Of a stretch of DNA of 64,000 nucleotides, positions 9,190 through 18,417 are shown piece by piece. The position numbers and the translations under genes were made by a program. A model generated the notes under the pieces. That model did no database searches and had not been told where the DNA came from. It saw only the letters and a program-made list of their open reading frames with translations. Source of the stretch: CAG-475 sp963590075 (GTDB taxonomy: Bacteria > Bacillota > Clostridia > Christensenellales > CAG-917); assembly GCA_963590075.1 (NCBI GenBank), contig CAVANK010000008.1, positions 1 through 64,000 of the forward strand, in the 5' to 3' direction. How positions within the stretch are numbered: the first letter of the stretch is position 1; the number at the start of each line of letters is the position of its first letter.

Positions 9190-9312
9190 AAATTCTCCTT
9201 TATTTGCAATATATTGCAATAGCAAATTATCGTTTATACTTATATCGTAAAGGCAAAATCGGCGTTTGTAAAGATGTTTTTTGTCTGCTTTTGCAAGTAT
9301 TTGCATAATCTC

Positions 9313-9367
9313 TTGCTTAAAAAGTAAAAATAGTGTAACATATTAAATTAGATAAATATGTACACTA
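9313..9367 (+). promoter_or_regulatory. rnj promoter overlapped by an inverted repeat
   Basis: TTGCTT (9313-9318) and TAACAT (9336-9341) are 17 bp apart and face rnj. An inverted repeat, TAGTGTAACATATT (9331-9344) with AATATGTACACTA (9355-9367), has one bulged base and a 10-bp centre. It spans the -10 box and predicted start of transcription, in the gap between divergent serC and rnj. It could be an operator or a 5-prime mRNA hairpin that affects rnj stability. Confidence 0.45.
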
Positions 9368-9397
9368 TCACGCGCTTAGGCGCATACGGAGAATATA

Positions 9398-11041
9398 ATG
9401 GCAAAAAATACGAAAACGGTTAAAGTTACCTTCCTCGGCGGCGTCGGTGAAATCGGCAAGAATATGACCGTCTTGGAATACGGCAACGATATGATAATCG
9501 TGGACTGCGGAGTGGCTTTCCCCAAAGAGGACAGCCCCGGCATCGACGCGATTATCCCCGACATCACTTACATCAAAGAAAATATAGCAAGACTTCGCGG
9601 TATCGTGCTTACGCACGGTCACGAAGACCACATCGGCGCGATTCCTTATTACGCCGACGACCTCAAAGACGTGCCTATCTACGGCACCGCGCTCACTGTC
9701 GGACTTCTTAAACGCAAGCTCGACAAGCAAGGCAAAAAGTGCAACCTCGTGACTATTTCGGCGGGGGATACTGTGTCTTTGGGAGAATTCCGCGTGGAAT
9801 TTATCAAAGTGGCGCACTCTATGGCGGGTGCTTGCGCACTCAATATCACTTGCCCCGTCGGCAACGTGTTCGTGACGGGTGACTTCAAGATCGACAACAC
9901 GCCCATCGACGGCAAAAAGACGGATATCGGACGCATTGCGGAAATAGGCGCGAAGGGCGTTTTGCTTATGCTCGGAGAGTCCACCAACGTAGAAAGAGCG
10001 GGCAGTTCCACTTCGGAAAAAGTCGTCGGACAAAATTTGGAACAAATTTTCGTCGCAAACCCCAACAAACGCATAGTTATCGCGTGCTTTGCATCGTCAA
10101 ACTACCGCGTGCAACAAGTGCTTTCGCTTGCGCATAAGTATCATAGAAAAGTGGTGCTTGCGGGAAGAAGCATGAAAGGCATCGTGGACGTTGCGTCCGC
10201 TTGCGGTGAATTGCAAGTGCCAAAGGGCGTACTCGTCGACAGCGTGGGAAGATTGCTCCCCAGCGAAACCGTCGTGCTTGCAACCGGCTCGCAAGGTGAA
10301 CCGCTCAGCGCACTCAACAAACTCTCAAAAGGTGAATTCAACAAAATCAACCTCGGCACGGACGACGTGGTGGTGCTCAGTTCTTCGCCTATCCCGGGCA
10401 ACGAGAAATCCGTCTACGACGTCATCAACGACTTGTTCAGAAAGGGCGCAAACGTCATTTACGACAGTATGAACGACATTCACGTGTCGGGACACGCTTA
10501 CGCCGAGGAATTGAAGCTTATGCTTACCCTCGTACACCCGCAGTTCTTTATGCCCGTGCACGGTGAGTATCGTCATCAATTCAAGCACGCCGAAATCGCA
10601 AAATCACTTGGCGTGGCAAGCAAAAATATCGTCATTCCCAACATTGGCGAGTGCTACGGCGTAAATCAAAAGGGTATACGCCAACACTCCAACGTCGCGT
10701 CGGGCAACACATACGTGGACGGCGTCGTGCTCGAAGACGGAAAATCCGTCGTCAACGACCGTCGCTCGCTTGCCGAATACGGTATGCTTTTGGTGCTTTG
10801 CGCGGTGGATATGGATCTCGGCAAAATCTCGGGTGACGTGGACGTCGTGGCAAGAGGCTTCAACCTCACCGACGACGTGCGCTCGTCCATAGAAAACGCA
10901 ACCAAAGACGCGATAAATTCCGTCGATTTCGATAAGACAGACATCAACGAAATCGCTCGCATAGTCAAAAAGGCTGTGAGAAAACTCTTTTACAAGGATA
11001 GACAATTCCCGATTATCATTCCCGTTATCGTAGAGGACTGA
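9398..11041 (+). CDS. rnj: Ribonuclease J
   Basis: A 547-residue metallo-beta-lactamase/beta-CASP ribonuclease, the main 5-prime-to-3-prime exonuclease and endonuclease of RNA decay in Bacillota. The zinc motif HGHEDH is at 73-78, with later ligands in VAHSMAGAC and TGDFKID. The beta-CASP domain follows, with FASSNYRVQQ and HVSGHA, and a C-terminal domain closes the protein. Full length for RNase J1/J2. GGAGA lies before the start. The next gene begins 20 bp downstream, so rnj probably leads a small operon. Confidence 0.95.
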   Translation: MAKNTKTVKVTFLGGVGEIGKNMTVLEYGNDMIIVDCGVAFPKEDSPGIDAIIPDITYIKENIARLRGIVLTHGHEDHIGAIPYYADDLKDVPIYGTALTVGLLKRKLDKQGKKCNLVTISAGDTVSLGEFRVEFIKVAHSMAGACALNITCPVGNVFVTGDFKIDNTPIDGKKTDIGRIAEIGAKGVLLMLGESTNVERAGSSTSEKVVGQNLEQIFVANPNKRIVIACFASSNYRVQQVLSLAHKYHRKVVLAGRSMKGIVDVASACGELQVPKGVLVDSVGRLLPSETVVLATGSQGEPLSALNKLSKGEFNKINLGTDDVVVLSSSPIPGNEKSVYDVINDLFRKGANVIYDSMNDIHVSGHAYAEELKLMLTLVHPQFFMPVHGEYRHQFKHAEIAKSLGVASKNIVIPNIGECYGVNQKGIRQHSNVASGNTYVDGVVLEDGKSVVNDRRSLAEYGMLLVLCAVDMDLGKISGDVDVVARGFNLTDDVRSSIENATKDAINSVDFDKTDINEIARIVKKAVRKLFYKDRQFPIIIPVIVED

Positions 11042-11061
11042 TAGTAGGGAAGGGGTGAAAA

Positions 11062-12150
11062 ATGTATAGAAAACGCATTATTCTCATACTTACGTCGCGC
11101 GATGAGCCCGACGGTGTTTCCGAGAGGCTTGCCCAAGCAATCCGCAAAATCGGCACGCACAACGTGGTGGTTATGAGCGACGACAAGTACGGCTCTGCCA
11201 CCAAACTTTCGGCGTTGGATAAAATTATGGACAGCGGTGGGGAATATCAATATTTGCTCGAACGCAAGGACAAGGGCGTGATTAAGGATAAGTTCAAGTT
11301 CAAGACGCTTTCAAAGAGAGTCAACCGCATAAATAACCTTATCAAGCGTTTCCATCCCGAGTATATTTTGTGCGTTACGCCATACGCTCATCACTGCGCG
11401 ATCGAGGCAAAACGCAGAGCGAGATTTAATACGCAAATCATTTATATGATGCAAACGTTCACCCTCTCCAAAAGAGTGCACGACGACGCAACCAACGTTT
11501 ATATAGTCGAAAATGCAGACGTAAAGTCCGATTTGGTGCGAAACGGCATAAAATCAAAGGACGTTATGGTTATGGGCTTGCCCTACGATATAGAGTGCTT
11601 GCACCCCGACCAAATTACGCTCAAAAAGAGAGAACTCGGGCTTCCAAAAGTCAAGACCGTGTACGTCAACGTGCACTATAAAAAGGAACTTTTGGACGTA
11701 TTCTCGCTTCTTCTCGACCAAGGTGAAATTGCCAATCTCGTGGTCAATTGCCACGACGTAAAGACGCTTGAAACGCTATCGTCAATGGCGGTGAAAGTGC
11801 CGAGTATGAAAGTGGTGTTTATACAAAACGCCGACCAAACGGACGAGTGTATGCAAGTGTGCGACGTGGCTATCACGCAGTACGACGTTGCGACGCTTTA
11901 TAAGTGCTTCAAGTTGGGCATTCCCTCGATAGTGCTATCCAAAAACGAGCACGAGCAAGCGGATATATCCTATCTCGTGGGGCACGGGCTTTGCCTCAAA
12001 GCGAAAGATAATCTCGATATGGTCGCGCTTCTTTACAAACTTTTGCAAACGGATACGGGCATCAAGATATCCGACGAGGGCAAAAAGTGGGTGGAGTACA
12101 GCAGTATAGACAATATAGCCAATTTCCTTTCCGCATACATAGCGGTGTGA
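11062..12150 (+). CDS. GT-B-fold glycosyltransferase-like protein
   Basis: A 362-residue protein resembling the MurG / diacylglycerol-glucosyltransferase (GT28 and MGDG-synthase) superfamily. An N-terminal strand (RIILILTSRDEPDGVSERL) starts a Rossmann-like half. The second half contains VYVNVHYKKEL and a C-terminal donor-site-like region (CDVAITQYDVATLYKC...GIPSIVLSKNEHEQADISYLV) in the place where GT28 enzymes bind the sugar nucleotide. The canonical GGG of the donor loop is not obvious, so the activity could be lost or divergent. Sits between rnj and the DUF512 gene with 20- and 9-bp gaps. Donor and acceptor are unknown. Confidence 0.55.
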   Translation: MYRKRIILILTSRDEPDGVSERLAQAIRKIGTHNVVVMSDDKYGSATKLSALDKIMDSGGEYQYLLERKDKGVIKDKFKFKTLSKRVNRINNLIKRFHPEYILCVTPYAHHCAIEAKRRARFNTQIIYMMQTFTLSKRVHDDATNVYIVENADVKSDLVRNGIKSKDVMVMGLPYDIECLHPDQITLKKRELGLPKVKTVYVNVHYKKELLDVFSLLLDQGEIANLVVNCHDVKTLETLSSMAVKVPSMKVVFIQNADQTDECMQVCDVAITQYDVATLYKCFKLGIPSIVLSKNEHEQADISYLVGHGLCLKAKDNLDMVALLYKLLQTDTGIKISDEGKKWVEYSSIDNIANFLSAYIAV

Positions 12151-12159
12151 GAAAATAAT

Positions 12160-13437
12160 ATGCCAAAGATAAAGATAAAAACGGTTTCGGATTTTGCAAA
12201 AAGACAGGGATTTAAGGTCGGCGACGAAGTGTTGCGCATAGGCGGATACGATATGATCGACGAAATCGATTACTTGTATTACGACAACGAGAGAAAATTT
12301 TCGGTGGATATTTTGCGTGACGGAAAACCGCATACTATCAAAGTGCACAAAAAAGACGGACAATCGCTCGGACTGGAATTCGATATCGAGATGAAACCCG
12401 TCGTGTGCAAAAATAAGTGTATTTTTTGTTTTGTAGACCAACTTCCCAAGGGTATGCGTTCCACGCTTTACATCAAAGACGACGATTACAGATACAGTTT
12501 TATGTGCGGTTCGTACGTCACGATGACCAACGTAAGCGAAGCGGACATCGAGAGGGTTATTAGGCTCAAACTCAGCCCTCTTTATATCTCCGTGCACGCG
12601 TGGGACGACGATATCCGTACGTTCATACTCAAAAACCCCAACACGCGCAAATTGCGCGATCAAATGCGTCGTCTCGGTGCGGCGGGTATCAAGATGCACA
12701 CGCAACTCGTGGTAGTGCCCGACGTCAACGACGGAAAGGTGCTTGAAGACAGTATAAGAGGCTTGCACGAGGTCGAAGGCGTTGAGACGGTGGCGGTTGT
12801 TCCCGTGGGTATGACCGGGCACAGAGACAACTTGCCCAATCTCAAAAGCGTTGACGAGCAGAACGCCAAAGACACGATTGCGCTCGTTGAGAGTTTGCAC
12901 AGAGAATACGGCGGATTTTGTTGGTGCAGTGACGAGTATTACGTCAAGGCAAAACTTCCCACGCCGTCAAGCACGTACTACGGCGCGTTTGACCAAATCG
13001 AAAACGGCGTAGGTTTGCTTGCGGACTTCGACGATAACTTTGAATACAATATGAGCGAAACCGAGGATTGCAACCTTGGCAAGAGAGTTGAGTTTATAAC
13101 GGGCGTATCCTTTGCGCCATACCTTGAAAAATACGCAAAAAGACTTGAAGAAAAACTCGGTATCGAGTGTAAAGTGCATGCGATTATCAACAACTTTTTC
13201 GGCACTTCCGTAACGGTTGCGGGACTTGTTACGGCGGGTGATATCACGGAGCAACTCAAAGACAATCACGCTCCCGACGCATACGTGATACCCGACAATA
13301 TGCTCCGCGAATTTACGGATACCTTCCTCGACAACGTAAGAGTTGAGGAACTTTCCGAAAGACTCAAAGCGCCTATTATCGTCACTGCGCACAGTGGAAG
13401 CGACATAGTGAGCAAGATAAAAGAGTTCTTTGAATGA
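12160..13437 (+). CDS. DUF512-family putative radical-SAM / Fe-S protein
   Basis: A 425-residue protein of the DUF512 family, often found beside der in Clostridia. The N-terminus (about 1-75) looks like a PDZ-type domain (GFKVGDEVLRIGGYDM). A CKNKCIFCFVDQLPKG segment with a Cys-x3-Cys-x2-Cys spacing follows, the arrangement that binds the [4Fe-4S] cluster of radical-SAM enzymes. The C-terminal DUF512 domain includes FGTSVTVAGLVTAGDI. The biochemical role of the family is not known to me. Starts nine bases after the glycosyltransferase-like gene and precedes der by 92 bp. Confidence 0.85.
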   Translation: MPKIKIKTVSDFAKRQGFKVGDEVLRIGGYDMIDEIDYLYYDNERKFSVDILRDGKPHTIKVHKKDGQSLGLEFDIEMKPVVCKNKCIFCFVDQLPKGMRSTLYIKDDDYRYSFMCGSYVTMTNVSEADIERVIRLKLSPLYISVHAWDDDIRTFILKNPNTRKLRDQMRRLGAAGIKMHTQLVVVPDVNDGKVLEDSIRGLHEVEGVETVAVVPVGMTGHRDNLPNLKSVDEQNAKDTIALVESLHREYGGFCWCSDEYYVKAKLPTPSSTYYGAFDQIENGVGLLADFDDNFEYNMSETEDCNLGKRVEFITGVSFAPYLEKYAKRLEEKLGIECKVHAIINNFFGTSVTVAGLVTAGDITEQLKDNHAPDAYVIPDNMLREFTDTFLDNVRVEELSERLKAPIIVTAHSGSDIVSKIKEFFE

Positions 13438-13529
13438 TCGAAAAAGAAAAGTAAAAAGCATATAAAACGCAATAATCGGCGTTTTATGCATTAGAAAACG
13501 GCAAATAAACATAAGATTTGGTGAAAATA

Positions 13530-14846
13530 ATGAAACCATTGGTAGCAGTAGTAGGAAGACCTAACGTAGGAAAATCAACGCTTTTCAACCGCATTGCGGG
13601 CAGTAGAATTTCTATTGTCGAAAACACTCCCGGCGTTACGCGCGACAGAGTTTACGCAGATTGCGAGTGGTGCGGAAGAGCATTCACGCTCATCGATACG
13701 GGCGGTTTGGAAATGAAGAGCACGGACGAGATGTGGAGTCATATCCGCACGCAAGTGGAAATTGCGGTGGATACGGCGGACGCCATTTTGTACGTGGTGG
13801 ACGGCAAGACGGGACTAACGACGGACGACAACCTTGTGTGTTCGTATTTGAGAAAATCAAAACTTCCCGTTATCCTTGCCGTAAACAAAATAGACAACAA
13901 CGATATGGGCAACGTATACGATTTTTACGCGCTCGGATTCGGTGAGCCTTACGCCGTCAGTGCGGAGCAAGGCAAGGGCCTCGGTGATTTGCTTGACGCG
14001 ATTATGGAAGTTATCCCCGTAAGCGTACCCGAGGAAGATCCCGATCGCATAAAGATTGCAATCGTCGGCAAACCGAACGCGGGCAAGAGTTCCATTGCCA
14101 ACAAACTTTTGGGATACGACCGCTCTATCGTAAGCGATATCGCGGGCACGACGCGTGACGCAATCGATACCGAACTCAACGTCGGCGACGACAAATATCT
14201 CATCATCGATACGGCGGGTATGCGCAAGAAAAAGGTGGTCAACGAGGACGTTGAAAGATACTCGGTTATGCGTTCTATCCTCGCTGTGCGTAGGGCGGAC
14301 GTGGTGCTTATCGTATGCGACGCCAACGAGGGACTTACCGAGCAAGACGTCAAAATCGCGGGCTTCGTGCACGAAGAGGGCAAGCCGTCCATAATCGTTA
14401 TGAACAAATGGGATTTGGTGGACAAGAACACCCACACCATTTACGAATTCGAGAAAAAACTCAAAGAAGATTTGAAGTATATGGATTATTTCAAGTCCGT
14501 GTACATCTCCGCACTCAGCGGAAAGCGTCTTGACAATTTGCTCCCGCTTTGCAAAGAGGTGGTGGCAAATTCAAGAAAGCGTATCGCGACGGGGCTTCTC
14601 AACGAGGTTATCGGCGACGCAATCAGAATAAGCGAACCGCCGTCCTATCTCGGAAAGAAACTCAAAATCTTCTACGTAACGCAAGTGTCCGTTGCGCCTC
14701 CGACTTTCGTGGTCAAGGTCAACGATCCCGCGATTATGCATTTCAGCTACAAGAGATACCTCGAAAACTCCTTGCGCAAGAGCTTTGATTTCTCGGGTAC
14801 GCCTATACGCTTGCTCATACGCTCCAACAGCGGTGACGAGCAATAA
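13530..14846 (+). CDS. der: Ribosome biogenesis GTPase Der (EngA)
   Basis: A 438-residue double GTPase needed for 50S subunit maturation. The first G domain begins at once with GRPNVGKST (9-17) and has DTGG; the second has GKPNAGKSS, DTAGM and MNKWD. A KH-like RNA-binding domain occupies about the last 90 residues. Full length for the family. The ATG at 13530 is preferred over an in-frame TTG at 13518, because GGTG lies six bases upstream and the protein then begins MKPLVAVVGRPN as in relatives. Confidence 0.96.
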   Translation: MKPLVAVVGRPNVGKSTLFNRIAGSRISIVENTPGVTRDRVYADCEWCGRAFTLIDTGGLEMKSTDEMWSHIRTQVEIAVDTADAILYVVDGKTGLTTDDNLVCSYLRKSKLPVILAVNKIDNNDMGNVYDFYALGFGEPYAVSAEQGKGLGDLLDAIMEVIPVSVPEEDPDRIKIAIVGKPNAGKSSIANKLLGYDRSIVSDIAGTTRDAIDTELNVGDDKYLIIDTAGMRKKKVVNEDVERYSVMRSILAVRRADVVLIVCDANEGLTEQDVKIAGFVHEEGKPSIIVMNKWDLVDKNTHTIYEFEKKLKEDLKYMDYFKSVYISALSGKRLDNLLPLCKEVVANSRKRIATGLLNEVIGDAIRISEPPSYLGKKLKIFYVTQVSVAPPTFVVKVNDPAIMHFSYKRYLENSLRKSFDFSGTPIRLLIRSNSGDEQ

Positions 14847-14926
14847 AAATCATCGAAAATCAATCAAAAATGCGTTGCGTAAACGCACAATCGGTGATAT
14901 AGTGTGGATGTCGAAATATCGGACGA

Positions 14927-14946
14927 TTGTATAATATATTATACAA
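14927..14946. promoter_or_regulatory. 20-bp perfect palindrome over the aminotransferase promoter
   Basis: TTGTATAATATATTATACAA is a perfect palindrome and contains a TATAAT -10 box at 14930-14935. No strong -35 box is present at 17 bp. A palindrome centred on a -10 box suggests a repressor site controlling the gene at 15018, although such AT-rich palindromes can also arise by chance. Confidence 0.4.
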
Positions 14947-15017
14947 ACCGCACGAAAGACTACGCCGATTGGCAAAAGTGTCGCAGTCGGAATAGTATAC
15001 ACTGAGACGGAGGGCTT

Positions 15018-16286
15018 ATGAACTACAAGGATGTTGCCAAAGAACAACTTTGCGAGCAACTCAAAACCGAACAAAAGGCATATAAAAAACTTGTAAAACG
15101 CGGTGTGAGCGTGGATATGACGCGCGGAAAACCGTCCTCCGAACAACTTGAAATCGCAATGCCTATGCTTGAGCATGCGGGTGAGTACGACTATAAAATG
15201 AGCGGTATCGACGCGCGCAATTACGGTGAGCCTGCAGGTCTTAAACAAGCAAGAGAGTTGTTTGCCGATATTCTCGGCGTAAAGGCGGACGAGGTCATTG
15301 TATGCGACGGCTCGTCGCTCGATATTATGTACAACGTGGTGCAGTTTGCACTCCAATTCGGCATAATGGGTTCGACTCCGTGGAACAAGCTTGACAAGGT
15401 CAAATTCATTTGTCCCGCGCCCGGCTACGATAGACATTTTTCCATTTGCGAAAACTTCGGCATAGATATGATCACCGTGCCTATACTTGCGGGCGGTCCC
15501 GATATGGATATGGTGGAAGCACTCGTCAAAGACGACGCAAGCGTCAAGGGCATTTGGTGTGTTCCCAAATATTCCAATCCTACGGGCGTTACGTATTCGG
15601 ACAAGGTGGTGGAGAGAATGGCAAATCTCAAGCCCGCGGCAAAAGATTTCCGCGTGTTTTGGGACAACGCCTATTGCATACACGGACTTTACGAGACGGA
15701 AGATAAACTCAAAAACATCTTCGACGTTGCAAAAAAAGCGGGCAATTCCGATATGATTTATGAGTTTTCGTCTACTGCAAAAATCACTTTTGCGGGAAGC
15801 GGAGTGGCGGTTGTTGCCGCGTCGCAAAACAACGTGCAAGATTTGCTCAAACGCTTGTTTTTCAAGAAAATCAATCCCAACCGCGTAAACCAAGTTATGC
15901 ACGTGGAGTTTTTGAAAGACGTCGACAACGTAAAGAAAATTATGCAAAAGCACGCTGCGATATTGCGTCCCAAATTCGATTTGTTCCAAGCCAAGATGCA
16001 AGAGGCGTTTGGAAAAAGCAAGGAAGTGAAGTGGTCGAGACCTCGCGGAGGTTACTTCATTTCGCTTGACGTACCGCATTGCGCAAAGCGCATAGTGGAA
16101 CTTTCCGCCGAGGCGGGAGTCAAGTTTACGGCGGCGGGTTCAACATTCCCGTATCGTATCGACGACAACGATAGCAATATCCGCATTGCGCCCAGCGTGC
16201 CGTCGCTCGAAGAGATGGATTTTGCAATTGACGTGCTTATCCAAAGTATCAAAATCGCACTTATCGAATACTATACGAAGAGATAA
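15018..16286 (+). CDS. Aspartate aminotransferase, Corynebacterium-AspT type
   Basis: A 422-residue fold-type-I PLP aminotransferase that interconverts aspartate and oxaloacetate. It matches the subgroup of C. glutamicum AspT rather than classic AspC, with DMTRGKPSSEQL near the start, CPAPGYDRHFSI, VFWDNAYCIHGL, the PLP lysine in STAKITFAGSG, NRVNQVMHVEF, and SRPRGGYFISLDV. Complete, with ACGGAGGGC seven bases before the start. Transcribed alone from a promoter region bearing a 20-bp palindrome. Confidence 0.9.
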   Translation: MNYKDVAKEQLCEQLKTEQKAYKKLVKRGVSVDMTRGKPSSEQLEIAMPMLEHAGEYDYKMSGIDARNYGEPAGLKQARELFADILGVKADEVIVCDGSSLDIMYNVVQFALQFGIMGSTPWNKLDKVKFICPAPGYDRHFSICENFGIDMITVPILAGGPDMDMVEALVKDDASVKGIWCVPKYSNPTGVTYSDKVVERMANLKPAAKDFRVFWDNAYCIHGLYETEDKLKNIFDVAKKAGNSDMIYEFSSTAKITFAGSGVAVVAASQNNVQDLLKRLFFKKINPNRVNQVMHVEFLKDVDNVKKIMQKHAAILRPKFDLFQAKMQEAFGKSKEVKWSRPRGGYFISLDVPHCAKRIVELSAEAGVKFTAAGSTFPYRIDDNDSNIRIAPSVPSLEEMDFAIDVLIQSIKIALIEYYTKR

Positions 16287-16437
16287 AACGCCGATTGCGT
16301 GAAAACAATGCGAATTACGGCATATAAGGTTGCGCAAAAAAAGCATTGAAAATCATATAAAAACGATAGTATAAAGGCATAAAAACATACCGAAAACGGT
16401 ATTAAAAAGGCGCAAAAAAACAATCAAAGACGGCATT

Positions 16438-16466
16438 AAAAAAGGCACTCAAACGAGTGCCTTTTT
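16438..16466 (-). terminator. Terminator of the glycerol operon
   Basis: AAAAAAGGCACTC (16438-16450) and GAGTGCCTTTTT (16455-16466) form a long stem with an AAAC loop and T runs on both strands. It lies 17 bases past the dihydroxyacetone kinase stop codon on the minus strand, and can also serve the plus-strand aminotransferase. Confidence 0.88.
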
Positions 16467-16482
16467 CGTGCTTTATAAGCGA

Positions 16483-18312
16483 TTACATTTTTTCAATGTA
16501 CTTTGCAAGTTCGTTGAAGATTACGTCAAGACCGTGTGCACCCGCGTCGGGATAACCGATTGAACGTTCACCCACCGTGCCCGCTCTTCCGAGTGTTGCA
16601 ACGTGAGTCTTGGTGGCTTCTGCGCCGTCGTGTGCCGCTTTTGCGCCGAGGTCGAGACCTTCTTGCAAAGTCTTGCCTTCTTCCGCCGCTTTGGTCAACG
16701 CCATTGCGCAGGGTTTGAGTGCGTCGACGAGAGTCTTGTCACCGATTTCCGCGCCCTTGCCGAAGGACTTCTTGCCCGTCTCGTAAACACCGCGGTTTGC
16801 TTCGGTGAAGAGGAGCGCTACGTCTGCAAGATTGACTTCTTTCTTGCCGAGCATTGCTTTGCCTGCGTACTTGAACGCAGAACCCCAAATAGGACCGCTT
16901 GCGCCGCCGCAGTACTCTTTGATTATCTCACTGCAACTGACGAGGAATTGACCGATATCGCCTTTCTTTCTCGTTGCCCAGTCTGCTTTGAGTTGTTTGA
17001 AACCTTTTGCGATTGACATACCGAAGTCACCGTCGCCCATTTTGTCCGCTTCGCAGAAGGGAACTTCGTTTTCGATGATGACGTCTGCCATTTTGTCTAC
17101 GATTTGAACGAACGCCGCCGTGTTGATGGTCTCGCCTACTTGGGGAGTGCCTTCAACTTCGTATACTGCGTTGTCCTCGTTTTCATCGTTTGCGATTGCC
17201 TTTTTTGCCGTTGCTTTGTGTGCGGTCTCGACGGGAGCGTATCCGAGTGCTCTGCCGATTGCTTGCACTGCTTCGAGTGCCGCTTCCGCTTGTTCGCTCA
17301 TAGCCGCGCCCCAAGTGAGTGCGGGGGTGGATACGGGGTAGTCGATGAGGGCTTTGAGTTCGTTATCCACACGGAGGACGGAGATAGACGCGCCCGCCAT
17401 ATCGATGGACGTCATAAAGTTGCCGACGATGGTGCGGTGGATATTGATACCGTCCGCTTTCAACGCCTTGGTTACGGAATTGTTGAGAATATAGAGTTCT
17501 TGTAGCGGAGTGCCGCCAAAGCCGTTGATGAGGAGCACGACGTCTTCGCCTTTCTTGAGAGCGAGGTCTTCTTCGAGGTCGGAGAGGATGCGTCTTGACA
17601 AATCGTCGCAGAACGTGCCCGTCGAATAGTCGATTTTCTCACGGAAACGACCGGGTTCACCGTGGATACCTACGCCGAATTCCATTTCGTCGTCACCGAT
17701 TTCAAAAGTGGGGTGTCCCGCCGCCGGAACGGTGCAACTCGTGAACGCAAAACCGAAGGAACGAACGTTTTCGATAACCTTGTTTGCAACTGCTTTGACT
17801 TCTTCGAGTTCCTTGCCTTGTTCCGCCGCCGCGCCCGCGCATTTATGTACGAGGACAGTGCCCGCAACGCCTCTGCGACCTACGGTGTAGAGGGAGTCTT
17901 TGACTGCGATATCGTCGTTGACGTACACTGCGTCGACTTTGATGCCGTCGTCTTGTGCGTCTGCCATTGCGTTGTTGAAGTTCATGCAGTCGCCGGAGTA
18001 GTTCTTGATGATGAGAAGAACGCCTTTGTCCGTTGCGCATTTCTTGATTGCGTTGTAGACTTGAACTTGTGAGGGTGAAGCAAAGACGTCGCCGCAAACC
18101 GCCGCGTCAAGCATACCTTTGCCGACGAAGCCTGCGTGTGCGGGTTCGTGTCCGCTGCCGCCACCGGAAATCAAACTGACTTTTGCGTCGTTGATATCTT
18201 TCTTTTTGACAACCTTATACTTTTCTACGAATTCGAGTTCGGGATGAGCGGCAGCCAAGCCGTGACACATATCGTAAACGAAAGTTTCGGGCGTATTCAT
18301 TATTTTCTTCAT
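16483..18312 (-). CDS. dhaK: ATP-dependent dihydroxyacetone kinase (DhaK-DhaL fusion)
   Basis: A 609-residue single-chain kinase that phosphorylates dihydroxyacetone to DHAP. The DhaK half (about 1-335) has SGGGSGHEPAHAGFVGKG and the GIHGEPG motif carrying the histidine that binds the substrate covalently. After a linker with an Ala-rich stretch, the DhaL half (about 390-609) has the Mg-ATP motif GDGDFG and the GAKAAHDGAEATK region. The fused arrangement marks it as the ATP-using Citrobacter type rather than the PTS-dependent DhaKLM complex. AAGGAG precedes the start. Lies downstream of glycerol dehydrogenase in a two-gene operon, completing glycerol to DHAP. Confidence 0.93.
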   Translation of the reverse strand: MKKIMNTPETFVYDMCHGLAAAHPELEFVEKYKVVKKKDINDAKVSLISGGGSGHEPAHAGFVGKGMLDAAVCGDVFASPSQVQVYNAIKKCATDKGVLLIIKNYSGDCMNFNNAMADAQDDGIKVDAVYVNDDIAVKDSLYTVGRRGVAGTVLVHKCAGAAAEQGKELEEVKAVANKVIENVRSFGFAFTSCTVPAAGHPTFEIGDDEMEFGVGIHGEPGRFREKIDYSTGTFCDDLSRRILSDLEEDLALKKGEDVVLLINGFGGTPLQELYILNNSVTKALKADGINIHRTIVGNFMTSIDMAGASISVLRVDNELKALIDYPVSTPALTWGAAMSEQAEAALEAVQAIGRALGYAPVETAHKATAKKAIANDENEDNAVYEVEGTPQVGETINTAAFVQIVDKMADVIIENEVPFCEADKMGDGDFGMSIAKGFKQLKADWATRKKGDIGQFLVSCSEIIKEYCGGASGPIWGSAFKYAGKAMLGKKEVNLADVALLFTEANRGVYETGKKSFGKGAEIGDKTLVDALKPCAMALTKAAEEGKTLQEGLDLGAKAAHDGAEATKTHVATLGRAGTVGERSIGYPDAGAHGLDVIFNELAKYIEKM

Positions 18313-18379
18313 AATATTTCTCCTTAAAACCGCTTATATAATCCTATTATAACCTTATATTACGCGGATTTTTTATAAG

Positions 18380-18407
18380 ACACTCCCTTGCGCGGGCAAG
18401 GGAGTGT
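18380..18407. other. Strong intercistronic hairpin between gldA and dhaK
   Basis: A 12-bp perfect stem (ACACTCCCTTGC with GCAAGGGAGTGT) with a 4-base loop in the 105-bp gap between the two minus-strand genes. The downstream side on the minus strand is CTTATAAAAAA rather than a T run, so it is unlikely to be a full terminator. It may protect the gldA message or adjust the ratio of the two enzymes. Confidence 0.6.
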
Positions 18408-18417
18408 GCGTTTTATA

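Noticed and set aside
14850..16079. 409-codon minus-strand open frame
   Set aside because: Antisense to the aspartate aminotransferase, which has every family motif in order.
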